Shown piece after piece: positions 1 through 10,590 of a stretch of 64,000 nt of DNA (positions are counted from its first letter, which is position 1; every line of letters begins with the position of its first letter). A program made the translations under genes and the position numbers. The DNA is taken from the NCBI GenBank assembly GCA_910591455.2, contig OU342823.1:2619501-2683500 (forward strand), in the 5' to 3' direction. The DNA comes from Pholis gunnellus. Taxonomy: Eukaryota; Chordata; Actinopteri; Perciformes; Pholidae. The notes beneath the pieces are model-generated. The model saw only the letters and a program-made list of their open reading frames with translations. It made no database searches and had not been told where the DNA came from.

Positions 1-1194
1 TAAAATGAGTTTCATATGAAGGTAATCATTTCATCTTGGTTCACAAACAATGCCGGCGTTTTTTCTGGCGACTCCGAGTTGGCTTCATGGAAAAGCTTAA
101 TCTTGGCTCAGTATGTCAGGCTTTAATAATTAAAAAAAATAGTTTTTTTATCGATATATGTGTTTATCAACTAAGAATATACAAGTAAATCATATGGTCA
201 ATAGTGACATATGAGACAGGGTGAGGCAGCTTTCATTCTAGGGTTGTGTATAACGATCCTTCCTCAGCAAAGTGATGCAATGGTTTGATCTGGCATATAA
301 CAACAATAATACACATATTGACTACCTGTCGATATGATAGAGGAACCTCATTATGTGAGAGTTGGATTGGACCACAGCTGATTCTAAATAAAAGACAAGT
401 ATTGACAAATGGATGTATTGGTGTAACCCTGCTACAGACTCCCCACATCCTCCTATCACCAGATAACTGGCACAGTATCAGGATCACCAGCAGCATAATA
501 ATCAGATCAGCGACCCCCAGGCCTGCTTCAACAATGGCTCGCGTAGATCACTGCTGTCAAACTGCTTTTACACACTGTCACGGCCATTAGCCCACACAGG
601 CCTGAGTAGCTTCTTGCAAAGGAAGAAAAATCTGAGCAAATGGAAAACATCCACTGTGACTGTTTGCCCTGTACCGCGTCTAAAATGACTAAAGTAGAAA
701 AGCATTACAGACAATTACGCCACAACTCTTGTGTTTGTCAGTTGATTTTTCTCCCTCTCTCCTCTCCTTCCATCGTGTCTGTCTAATGCTGAATGAATTG
801 CTATTTCTTTCACAGAAAGAGATTAAATGGGGGAACTTGGCCACCTGGATGAATGCAGGGACTGAACAATTAAAAATCAATTTACCGTCAAAAAGCTTTG
901 CCTTCTAATTAGGACCGCATGCAGGCTAGAGGGGCTTTTCTGTTGAAGGGCAACCCTTTTTTTCCTGCTCGCACATTGTTTCATATTTGTGTTAATGTTT
1001 TCTCCCTAACTATCCCATTGTTTTTCATCCTCTGCTTACATTCCCTCATAATAATAATGCAGCGGTAAATAGGGTTTTATTCAGACATGGACTAGCACAA
1101 TAGGCCTAAATGTATCTGCTAAATGGAGAGACATTTGTTTTAATTTTCAGCAGGTGTGCAGTGTTTGGACCAGTCTATATTCTGATAGGGATGA
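1..1194. other. Non-coding sequence, no gene seen
   Basis: No reading frame here has exon-like flanks or recognisable protein similarity. The minus-strand frame at 233-496 includes a hydrophobic run but has no support as a gene. The DNA is AT-rich and mostly unique in appearance, ending where the 25-bp minisatellite begins. Confidence 0.5.
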
Positions 1195-2080
1195 CAGTGT
1201 CTCATACAGTACGAAGCTCCAGTGTCTCATACAGCATGAAGCTCCAGTGTCTCATACAGCATGAAACTTCAGTGTCTCATACAGTACGAAGCTTCAGTGT
1301 CTCATACAGTATGAAGCTTCAGTGTCTCATACAGTATGAAGCTTCAGTGTCTCATACAGCATGAAGCTTCAGTGTCTCATACAGCATGAAGCTTCAGTGT
1401 CTCATACAGTATGAAGCTTCAGTGTCTCATACAGCATGAAGCTTCAGTGTCTCATACAGTATGAAGCTTCAGTGTCTCATACAGCATGAAGCTTCAGTGT
1501 CTCATACAGCATGAAGCTTCAGTGTCTCATACAGCATGAAGCTTCAGTGTCTCATACAGCATGAAGCTTCAGTGTCTCATACAGCATGAAGCTTCAGTGT
1601 CTCATACAGCATGAAGCTTCAGTGTCTCATACAGCATGAAGCTTCAGTGTCTCATACAGCATGAAGCTTCAGTGTCTCATACAGCATGAAGCTTCAGTGT
1701 CTCATACAGTATGAAGCTTCAGTGTCTCATACAGCATGAAGCTTCAGTGTCTCATACAGTATGAAGCTTCAGTGTCTCATACAGTATGAAGCTTCAGTGT
1801 CTCATACAGCATGAAGCTTCAGTGTCTCATACAGCATGAAGCTTCAGTGTCTCATACAGTATGAAGCTTCAGTGTCTCATACAGCATGAAGCTTCAGTGT
1901 CTCATACAGCATGAAGCTTCAGTGTCTCATACAGCATGAAGCTCCAGTGTCTCATACAGCATGAAGCTTCAGTGTCTCATTCAGCATGAAGCTCCAGTGT
2001 CTCATTCAGCATGAAGCTTCAGTGTCTCATACAGCATGAAGCTCCAGTGTCTCATACAGCATGAAGCTTCAGTGTCTCAT
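1195..2080. repeat. 25-bp minisatellite, about 35 copies
   Basis: A head-to-tail array with an exact 25-base period, built around tctcatacagcatgaagctt and then cagtg. About 35 units fit in 886 bp. Nearly every unit contains a HindIII site (aagctt). The main variable site is cagC/Tatg, and units with T or C alternate irregularly. Units at both edges carry extra changes (gctcc for gcttc, acg for atg, cattcag for catacag), while the core is almost identical. This is the pattern expected of recent homogenisation by unequal exchange. One frame is open through the first units, but only because the period lacks stops in it; it is not a gene. Confidence 0.97.
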
Positions 2081-2234
2081 TCTCACAGTACTTGTGAGTA
2101 CAGGTGTATATAACTCACCGGTTTAATTTATAGTAAGGCAAAGCTTTCCATTCTGCTCACAGAGTATTAATGAATCCACTGCAACATTTGCAGGTGCAGC
2201 CTATTGAGCTCTCAGGATAGTATATTTATGTCTA

Positions 2235-2520
2235 CTACTTCCATGTGCAGAACAGAAAATGTGTTGGTTCGACCAATCAGATTTCTGTCTTCTGTCTGCT
2301 GAACTATCTTTGTAAAGGTTCATATTTTGTCTCGCATACCAATCAGAGCACATTGGGTTTTTTTCAGACGAGGGACAGGAGCTAAAACAGAGTTTTTCAG
2401 ACAGAGGGTGAATACATGTATATTCATGCTTGTAAAAATGTTTGTAAAAAATAATGTGTTTTTAGAACATTAGAGCATGTAGAAACCCAAAAAACAAGCA
2501 TAATTTGTCCCCTTTCAATT
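2235..2520. repeat. Degenerate dispersed repeat (MITE-like)
   Basis: The block contains phrases that I recall from a common teleost non-autonomous repeat: an accaatcagat/accaatcaga pair, gacagagggtgaat, a gtttttagaacattagagca stretch, and a closing aatttgtcccctttcaat. No terminal repeats or target duplication could be fixed, so the edges are approximate. The family assignment is from memory. Confidence 0.35.
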
Positions 2521-5500
2521 TGATATGCATGGTTCCCAGAGGGTATAGCCTAATGTTTCTGGTGACTCACTGGCCTTTCCTTTAGTGCCTTCATTAAAAA
2601 AAAAAACATCGCCATTTTTATTTTTTTTTTATTTAATTTTTAGAATTTATACAAATACCACCCAAAAGGAAAAATGCTAACTTTGCACGCAAAATATGTC
2701 GTAACCTAATTGACTTTCTCGGTAATAAAAGCTTAGCACATTAATGTTTTCCCTCTTAACCCTTTTGATGTAATGACCCCATGACCTTTCCTGCAGTATG
2801 CTTGGCTCTGCACCCGTAGAGCTCTGGAATAGCACAATTGTGAGTCTGTTGTTTGTTCCATCCTTCAACTTATATGATAAATATCGCAGCCTCTATGGGC
2901 CACTTAGCCTTGTTTATTTAATTCATGCTAATTTATGATGTGTGATGCATTCCTTTCATTATTTTTCATTCAAACAATGCGATAAGCACAGCTCTCCGGG
3001 CATCAGTGTTTTTGTTTCGCTGTACTTCTGCTCTGCCCACCACATTGACTTTGAGCAACAACCCAGCAGACAGAAGTCTATCCATCAGACAACAGAGACT
3101 TTCTGTGAGCCGCCAGTGTGGCCGCCCACTTACTGCATGTTAGAGTGTGGTCGGGGCATAGAATAGATTTGCACAAATTGAAATTATTTTTTTCACCACA
3201 GAGCATTGATCGGGGGACACTTTCTGCTCAAAAATATCTCATTAGAATGAATATTGTGTCCATCTGTATGCAATGCTCACATGCCAATAAGTCTGTGGAT
3301 CCCTGAAGCTATCCCTTAACAGCATGGCTACACGTAAAAATAACAAAAACAGTGACCATAAATGTACACTGAGTGGTGCAATCTGTTTAGTGCAAAAATC
3401 CCCATTTTGTGCTTCTACGGAATATGTTTTTAAGTTGTTAGCTGCGGCGGAATGATGCATGGGGTTGATGGTGCTGTTTATTGTTATAACGTTCAAGTCC
3501 TTTTTGTAAAATAATTTGTGAACTGCTCGTGTCATACTATTGTGTTGTAATTAAATACTTTCTGACTTCCTGTCTGTGGCTCTCAGCTCAAAGCCCATTG
3601 GTTTCTACTGATAATATATATATTTAAACAGAAACAGTCAGTTTCATTAATATAAAACGCTCAGTCATTTCCTAAAACAGCTGGTCACTGTAGTTTTTAC
3701 AAAACGTTACTCAAGCAGTTGGAAATATTGCATTTGTCGGGGACTATTTTCAAAAGCGGACAAATCCAGATTCGTTGCTCGAGTGATAGTTGGGGCAGCA
3801 GGATTGTGTATGTGGGGTTTAGTCAAAATAAAATACAGTGTGTGTGTCCATGAGGAACATGTCATCCAATGCAACAGTGTGGTTCATTGATGTGTTTTTA
3901 ATAGTTTTAGGTACAGAGAAAGAAGATATATCAGGCTTTGACACACACAACACTTGATAGTAGCGTCACTTCACTGTTTGATTGCATCTGTACATGAGAC
4001 TTATTGACAAGAAGAACAATATATTATATCTGTAAACTAAATTCTGATAATTTATTCATTACTTTTATTTTTTTCATTACATTTAATTTGATTGTTAACA
4101 GTATTTTGTCAAGTTGTCTTTTTCTACAGCCTATGCAGGTGACATAAAACCCCTAACATATACACTGTTAAGTGTAATAGCAATATATTCACATGGAAAC
4201 ATTATCTCTAAGTATGTATACAAAGGCATAAAGCCCATCACTCCTGAATGTAATTTAAAGGGAGTGTGGGTTTGGGAGTTGGGATGGACAGATGGTACAA
4301 GTCTCTTCAGGCTTCTTTTCTTTTACCATTACTCCCTAGAATGTCCCCAATGTCTCTGCTGCCACACACAGTCCAACAAATGTGACTGTAGTTGTCCACT
4401 CCTTCAAACGTAATAATTCTTAACCTGCTGGTTAGTGGGTGTAATTATCAACACCTCTCAGACAGTTGCCCTGTAACCTGTGAAATCTAACTGAGTCCAA
4501 GACTTTGTTTGGCAGCAACAAACAAAAAATTGGGCATTACTAATCAATCAGTTCGAAATAAGATACATGAGAATGCAGATACAGGGCTAAAGTGCTGAGA
4601 TAACGACTTGAGAAACAGAAGACACGGCAGCGTGCTGAGTCCACATCCAGCTGCTCTCAGCGGAGGCTCTGCTGCCGCAGAAAACACACTCCTCAGAGGT
4701 CACCATCTCTTATACATCATGTAAGCTAGTGATGACCCATTCTGTGGAAGTCCTCGTAGCCTCCTTCAGAATCATTTTGGTCATTGAAAACCCACTTCTT
4801 GCAGTTTTATAAGAGATTTGCATGGTTCACGTCCAAAGTAAATTGTAGTTGAGCTGGAGGGGCGGGGACAGTCGATTCTCGTCTGGAGCTACCTGGAGCT
4901 CTCAGGCATCATCGCGCATTTTTGGGTTGGTTCGGTCCCATGTCTCTTACCATATTTTGATGAATTAAGAGTTTTTTTCTCTTTCAACGTTGGCTGGGCC
5001 GTCAGCTCTGGGATTCAGTGTAAGAAAAGAGATTGAAGATATTGTTTTATTGTCTTCTCTCCAGGGGGGCCGGTGTCAGTAGCGTGAAACTGTGCAACCT
5101 GCCACCACTGAATCTCTCTCTTGTCTGAGAGAGAAAAATAGAAAATAATTTCTATGTTAAACTTCCTTGAAAAATTAATATTCTATCTATAGTATCTTAA
5201 AGTATCTTACTAACCCATGTTTCTAAGCAGGGTTCCTTCAGCTGTGGAAAGATACTAAACACCCCCAGCCCTTCCTCACTTCCTACGAAGCCCCCGCTCT
5301 GATGCATTCATGCACACAATGGTGGGACCAGCAGAGGTTTTTGTGGGTTTCTTAGAGGCATTCACAGGTCCACTTGATTTTCTTTTCTCGAACAAAGACC
5401 CAGGACCTGAGCCAGAGACCAAATCCAGAGATAGTCAGTTTAATTGCCTTGCGTATGGGTCTTCTTCTATCGTTAGAGATCCAAGCAAAAGTCTGTAAGC

Positions 5501-5812
5501 TCTGATCGGGTGGTGCGACATCATCATCCTAGGAAAAACTTGTTTTTCTTTTAGGCATATAATCTGAATGCTGCTCTTTTTGATCAGTGTGCTGCTACCA
5601 GTGTTGATGTTCAATCTCTGTTAGGGTGTGTGTAAACGCTGCGTGTCTAATTATCCTCTGGGCTTTAAAATTTGGTCCAACTGTCATTGGGACCCTTTAG
5701 GATTGGGTCTCTCTCTCTTTCTCTCTCTCCGGGTAGGTTTTCCACAGGATCAGGTCTGACAATTTACCCCCATTAATCCCTCTAGAGGGGCACTATATTA
5801 GGATGTGGACAG
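2521..5812. other. Non-coding sequence, no gene seen
   Basis: AT-rich to moderate-GC DNA with short homopolymers near 2600-2640 and no convincing exon. The small frames at 2942-3306, 4114-4413 and 5310-5498 lack Kozak context, splice sites or recognisable domains. I see no RNA gene or repeat that I can name. Confidence 0.4.
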
Positions 5813-6140
5813 GCAGCAACCTCAGGTTCTGAAAAGTGAAGCCAATGCAGAAGTGTCGTAAGTATGTATTCTCTCTAATGTCCAGCAGGGGGCGACTCCT
5901 CTGGTTGTATAGAAGTCTATGAGAAAATGACTCTACTTCTCTCTTGATTTATTACCTCAGTAAACATTGTAAACATGAGTTTATGGTCTCAGTCTCTAGT
6001 TTCAAGTCTTCTTCAATACAGCATGATGTTCATTTAGTAAATGATGGTCCATTTAGAGTCAAACAGACCATAAAGCAGGGGATGCTTTAGGGCGGGGCTA
6101 CCTTGTGATTGACAGGTCGCTACCACGGAGTTGTCCATGT
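5813..6140 (+). repeat. Dispersed MITE-like repeat, copy A
   Basis: This block matches, in opposite orientation, the block near 15990-16330. Shared stretches include gtccatttagagtcaaacag, the phrase aggcggggctaccttgtgattga (in parts), and a tcttcaatacagcatgatg region. I recognise it as a family common in percomorph genomes that often carries agtgaagccaatgc and a CAGCAGGGGGCGAC block. It includes a CTCF-core-like match at 5882-5893. No coding capacity remains and no clean terminal repeats were identified. Confidence 0.6.
5882..5893 (+). promoter_or_regulatory. CTCF-core-like motif inside a repeat
   Basis: The 12 bases ccagcagggggc fit the vertebrate CTCF core (CCASYAGRKGGC). The motif lies within the dispersed repeat copy A, so other copies of this family may carry it. 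Binding is untested; the match alone is weak evidence of function. Confidence 0.35.
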
Positions 6141-6226
6141 TTTCATTTTACAACTTAACCCTTTCACAGTGTGTTTTCAGTTCATGGAAATTGATTGTAA
6201 CATTTGGGTTGCCTAACAATTGTGTT

Positions 6227-7990
6227 ATTCAATTCAATTCAATTCAATTCAATTTATTTTTGGATAGCCCAACATCACAAATTACAAATTTGCCTCAGAG
6301 GGCTTTACAATCTGTACACATACGATATCTTCTGTCCCAGGACCCTCACATCGGAACATGAAAAACTCCTCCAAAAAACCCTTTAACGAGGAGAAAAGAA
6401 CACATTCAATGCATATGACAGAACCACAGCAGGAGGCAAGACCATGGTCCAGGTATAACCAACCAAAGAAAACGGAAACCTGCGAAGCGAGAAAGCACAA
6501 AGACTCTGGTGAAGAAGCAAAGTCAGTAATGTGCATTAATGGTATGGGTAATAGAATTAATAATGTTAATAATAAAAGATGGCAGTAGGTGTCAGCGGGG
6601 CCATGGAGGGAGGAAGGACCAGGGTCCAGACATAACCACGATCCATGAAAACCTGTGAGGTGAGAAAGCACAAAGACTCCGGGAAAGAAGCAAAATTAGT
6701 AATGTGCGTTAGTGGGACATGAATTCATACAGAAGGAGAGAGAGAAGAGGAGAGAGGAGCTCAGTGTATCCTAGGAATAACCTGACCCAGCCCGAACTAT
6801 AAACCTGACCCAGCCCGATCTATAAACCTGAACCAGCCCGAACTATAAACCTGAACCAGCCCGAACTATAAACCTGAACCAGTCCTAACTATAAACCTGA
6901 ACCAGTCTTAACTATAAACCTGAACCAGCCCTAACTATAAACCTGAGCCAGCCCTAACTATAAACCTGAGCCAGCCCTAACTATAAACCTGAGCCAGCCC
7001 TAAGTATAAACCTGAGCCAGCCCTAACTATAAACCTGAGCCAGCCCTAACTATAAACCTGAGCCAGCCCTAACTATAAATCTGAGCCAGCCCTAACTATA
7101 AACCTGAGCCAGCCCTAACTATAAACCTGAGCCAGCCCTAACTATAAACCTGAACCAGCCCTAACTATAAACCTGAGGCAGCCCTAACTATAAACCTGAG
7201 CCAGTCCTAACTATAAACCTGAACCAGCCCTAAGTATAAACCTGAGCCAGCCCTAACTATAAACCTGAGCCAGCCCTAACTATAAACCTGAGCCAGCCCT
7301 AACTATTAACCTGAGCCAGCCCTAACTATAAACCTGAGCCAGCCCTAACTATAAACCTGAGCCAGCCCTAACTATAAACCTGAGCCAGCCCTAACTATAA
7401 ACCTGAACCAGCCCTAACTATAAACCTGAGCCAGCCCTAACTATAAACCTGAACCAGCCCTAACTATAAACCTGAGGCAGCCCTAACTATAAACCTGAGC
7501 CAGCCCTAACTATAAACCTGAGGCAGCCCTAACTATAAACCTGAGCCAGCCCTAACTATAAACCTGAACCAGCCCTAAGTATAAACCTGAGCCAGCCCTA
7601 ACTATAAACCTGAGCCAGCCCTAACTATAAACCTGAACCAGCCCTAAGTATAAACCTGAACCAGCCCTAACTATAAACCTGAGGCAGCCCTAACTATAAA
7701 CCTGAGCCAGCCCTAACTATAAACCTGAGGCAGCCCTAACTATAAACCTGAGCCAGCCCTAACTATAAACCTGAACCAGCCCTAAGTATAAACCTGAACC
7801 AGCCCTAACTATAAACCTGAGCCAGCCCTAACTATAAACCTGAGCCAGCCCTAACTATAAACCTGAGCCAGCCCTAAGTATAAACCTGAGCCAGCCCTAA
7901 CTATAAACCTGAACCAGCCCTAACTATAAACCTGAGCCAGCCCTAACTATAAACCTGAGCCAGCCCTAACTATAAGCACTATCAATTATT
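6227..7990 (+). mobile_element. Teleost dispersed repeat with internal minisatellite
   Basis: It starts with five attca units and then a block (atagcccaacatcacaaatt, ttgcctcagagggctttaca) that I recognise as one end of an abundant percomorph repeat. The same block, reversed, is found at 58936-58995. Downstream come the family phrases gagaaagcacaaagactc, agtaatgtgcattaatg and gaaggagagagagaagagga, ending in the region where the family normally has a single cctgagccagccctaactat segment. Here that segment is amplified about 52 times (6781-7975). A partial tandem duplication of about 172 bp is also visible: 6480-6541 resembles 6652-6715. It has no coding function; whether it is a LINE tail or a DNA element is not decided. 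Confidence 0.65.
6781..7975. repeat. 23-bp minisatellite, about 52 copies
   Basis: The period is exactly 23 bases: cctgagccagccctaactat plus aaa. 1195 bp hold about 52 units. Variants include gaacc/gagcc/gaggc, cctaact/cctaagt, and early units with cccgaact instead of ccctaact. Blocks of several units with the same series of variants recur (for example around 7440-7560 and 7660-7760), which suggests multi-unit duplications. The unit is derived from the surrounding dispersed repeat. Confidence 0.97.
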
Positions 7991-9240
7991 CAGCATTCAG
8001 AAGTTAGTTTGTTGCTGAGCTATGATTCAACGAGGATGGTGTTATGAGCGGTAACCACTGTATGAGCACTGTTAGCTAGACAGTAGGACGTACACACACC
8101 TTCCATTCACATCATGAGTATCAAATGTAAAAAAAAAAGTGTCAGCATCACTTCAAGGGTACTGGTATTGGTACTGGCATTTTCTTTTTTTTTATTGACA
8201 CCAATTCCAAATTGAGATTAAGGTGGATCATGTTCCAGATATTAACCTGCCAGAATCAGACCAAACAATGCATGTATGAAAACGCCGTTAAGGCTGACGT
8301 GGTCGGAGGCTGGTCAGTCCAGATTCACAATAATTAGGATAAAAGCCAGTTGACATGTGAGTATCACAGTAACCACAGAGACTCTGTGAACAGCTCTTGA
8401 TGATGAAGCGCTTTTTGTTTTATACCACAATCAAAGTTTCTGTACATGCCGTACACGGGAGAGCATTAAAAACCACAAGAGGAAGAATTACTAAAGCAGC
8501 AGAACAGCACGGGGATCCGGAGTGCTGTCTCCCTAATGAGACTCTCCCCATCCCCGATCCTTCCATTAGCTTTGGGCTTGAAAGCATCTAAGGCCAATCC
8601 ACTTGTCCACCTGCTACCTGTGTATCCAGCAATACTCCATCACATTAACATTCACACTCCTTTATTTATCGTATTTCTCAACCCCACACCCACTATCTCC
8701 ATCTGTCTCTCTTTCTCTTTTAAGCTTTCTCTTTCTCTTCAGCTTAAATCTGTTTACTGGCACAATCAGGCGTGATCAGTGATGAATTCATTAAAACTAC
8801 ATTTCAAATACCATTTTATTTATTACAATCTTGAGTGGTCTCTTTGTAGGCTCAGATTACCAGCAGATTGTTTGAATCATCCCTTGTCATCTTTGTCCTT
8901 CTTTATTCATTTTTACTTTTACCATGCCTCTTTGTATCTTTATTCTTTTTTTCCACTAATACAGTGTATATTGTATTTGTCTCTTTACTTACCTACTGAG
9001 ACTATAATGTTCAACCTAACTGAGTTTCTGGGGGCCAATACAATTATGAATATTGTATTCATAAACAATATAAATGTGTCTAAAAACTATATTAAAGCAG
9101 CCCGATGGTTGCTTGGAGAGCCCATTTCCTTGCACCTGTCTCACAGAGAGAGATTAGTTTGTTGCTGAGCTATATACTGTAGTTTAAAGAGATAATGATG
9201 TCTTGGCTGATATTGTTTTTTAACATGAACGTATAGCATA
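7991..9240. other. Non-coding sequence, no gene seen
   Basis: Unique-looking AT-rich DNA. Reading frames at 8397-8591, 8536-8775 and 8779-9168 are hydrophobic, compositionally T-rich translations without domains or splice context. I see nothing else supportable. Confidence 0.4.
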
Positions 9241-9301
9241 AACTCAATTAGAATTGCTTAAAATTACTCTGAGGAACTTTTAACTGTCTCAAACTGTTCA
9301 G

Positions 9302-9459
9302 CAGCGACTTCGACTCCGGTGGGAGGTGGAGAGCCCACACCCAGCAGCAACCGCTCCTCCTCCAGACAGGAGTCCAACACCGACACCACGCTGACGGAAA
9401 CTCAGGCCGTACCGCTGCGCCCGCTGGAGAGAAGGGAGGCACGGGAGAACCAAAACTAG
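9302..9459 (+). CDS. Candidate C-terminal coding exon, unidentified gene
   Basis: A frame with no ATG of its own is open from an AG at 9300-9301 to a TAG at 9457-9459, about 52 codons. The translation is hydrophilic and rich in Ser, Thr, Arg and Glu, containing EPTPSSNRSSSRQESNTDTT followed by an Arg/Glu-rich end, ERREARENQN. Codon third positions are mostly G or C, unlike the AT-rich surroundings. The sequence before the AG (taactgtctcaaactgttcag, in part) is only moderately pyrimidine-rich. This looks like the disordered tail of a protein in a last exon, with a 3' untranslated region following. I do not recognise the protein and see no matching upstream exon in the first 9 kb, so the intron would have to be long. 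A chance open frame in a GC-rich regulatory element is the alternative. Confidence 0.4.
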
Positions 9460-9559
9460 GACTGAGCGGAGTCAGACCTTGCTACTGTTTTCTCAAGGCT
9501 GCTTGGAAACCCTACCACTTTCGTTCAACAAAAGAAAGTTCCTCATAATAACTTTAACT

Positions 9560-9760
9560 TTGGTTATCAAAGTATTGAGGTATTTGTAAAACACAGGACT
9601 TACACCCGGGAGACCGGTGTTCGTGTCCTAAAGCGTTGACATTTTTGTACTTATGTCACATTGTTTACATTTGACTTGCTTTTGTACTTATTTTAAGCAA
9701 AACCATGATGTTTTTCCAAAACCTAACTAAGTGTTTCTGTTTGAATTCACAGCGTTAAAC
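9560..9760 (+). repeat. Dispersed repeat (aaacctaac family), copy 1
   Basis: Contains aagcaaaaccatgatgtttt and aaaacctaactaagtg. Related text occurs reversed at about 33730-33900 and forward at about 40660-40830. I recognise the aaacctaac-rich phrase from a frequent teleost repeat. Edges are approximate. Confidence 0.45.
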
Positions 9761-9984
9761 AAGTGTTTACTGCAACTGTAGTGGAGCATCATAGTTTGAC
9801 GCACTGGGCTACCCAGTGAGTAAGAGAGGGACGCCAATGGCTGACAAAGCTTCAGTATGTGATGAGTTACGAGTGCCAATATGAAATTAGTTGAAATGTT
9901 GGGATGACCTCTGTCGCACATCTCTCCTGCTCTGGAACAGATTATATATACATATATATATTTATACTGTATATGACTGACTAT

Positions 9985-10590
9985 ATTATACTTGCTTTGT
10001 GTGGATCACATCACTTCAGTTCTGAGGTCTTTAAACTGGCTTCCTGTCCAACAAAGAATTGACTTTAAAGCCCTGCTGTTGGTTTATAAAGCACTGAATG
10101 GTTTCGGGCCAAAATACATCTCTGATCTGCTGCTACCGTATGAACCATCCCGACCCCTTAGGTCGTCTGGGACCGGTCTACTTCCTGTTCCCAGAGTCCG
10201 AACTAAACATGGAGAAGCAGCGTTCAGGTTTTCTGCTCCACATATCTGGAACAAAGTCCCAGAAAGCTGCAGGTCTGCTGAGACCCTCAGCTCCTTTACA
10301 TCAACATGGAAGACTTTTCTGTTTGCTGCCTTTAATTGAACCATATTCAAGGTTATTAATCAATTCCCTGCATTTCTGCATTTTACTACTGTATTTTATT
10401 TCTTACACTGCTTTTTAGTGTTTTAATGACTGTTTTTAATGTTTCAATGAATGTTCTGAATTGTTTTTAAATCTCCTTTTATTTTGCCTCATGTTTTGAT
10501 GCTTTTAATGGTTTTATGTGAAGAACTTTGAATTACCTTGTTGTTGAAATGTGCTGTACAAATAAACTTGCCTTGCCTTGCCTTGTGAGA
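9985..10590 (+). mobile_element. 5'-truncated L2-like LINE
   Basis: The fragment holds the last part of a LINE second reading frame followed by its 3' untranslated region. That region ends with gtgctgtacaaataaacttg and a short TTGCC tandem tail (10568-10586), which is typical of L2-clade fish LINEs. Everything upstream of the C-terminal tail is missing, as expected from incomplete target-primed reverse transcription. No clear target-site duplication was found. The element is dead. Confidence 0.85.
9992..10339 (+). pseudogene. C-terminal remnant of LINE reverse transcriptase protein
   Basis: The 115-residue frame reads, in pieces, HITSVLRSLNWLPVQQRIDF, LLLVYKALNGFGPKYISDLL, PSRPLRSSGTGLLPVPRVRT and PHIWNKVPESCRSAETLSSF. 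These are hallmark phrases of the conserved tail downstream of the reverse-transcriptase domain in fish L2/Rex-type LINEs. The frame is uninterrupted to a TGA, so this copy is not very old. The apparent first codon is TTG inside the protein, not a real start. The reverse-transcriptase catalytic core and the endonuclease are absent, so the fragment has no activity. Confidence 0.85.

Noticed and set aside
233..496. Minus-strand frame with a hydrophobic segment, possible receptor fragment
   Set aside because: Only one short hydrophobic run, no family motif, no splice sites.
1195..2080. Regularly repeated units resembling a CRISPR array
   Set aside because: Units are contiguous 25-bp tandem copies without unique spacers, in a vertebrate-type genome.
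6781..7975. Frequent CCCTAAC strings suggesting an interstitial telomere array
   Set aside because: The period is 23 bp, not 6, and the string is only part of the unit; it is a minisatellite from a dispersed repeat.
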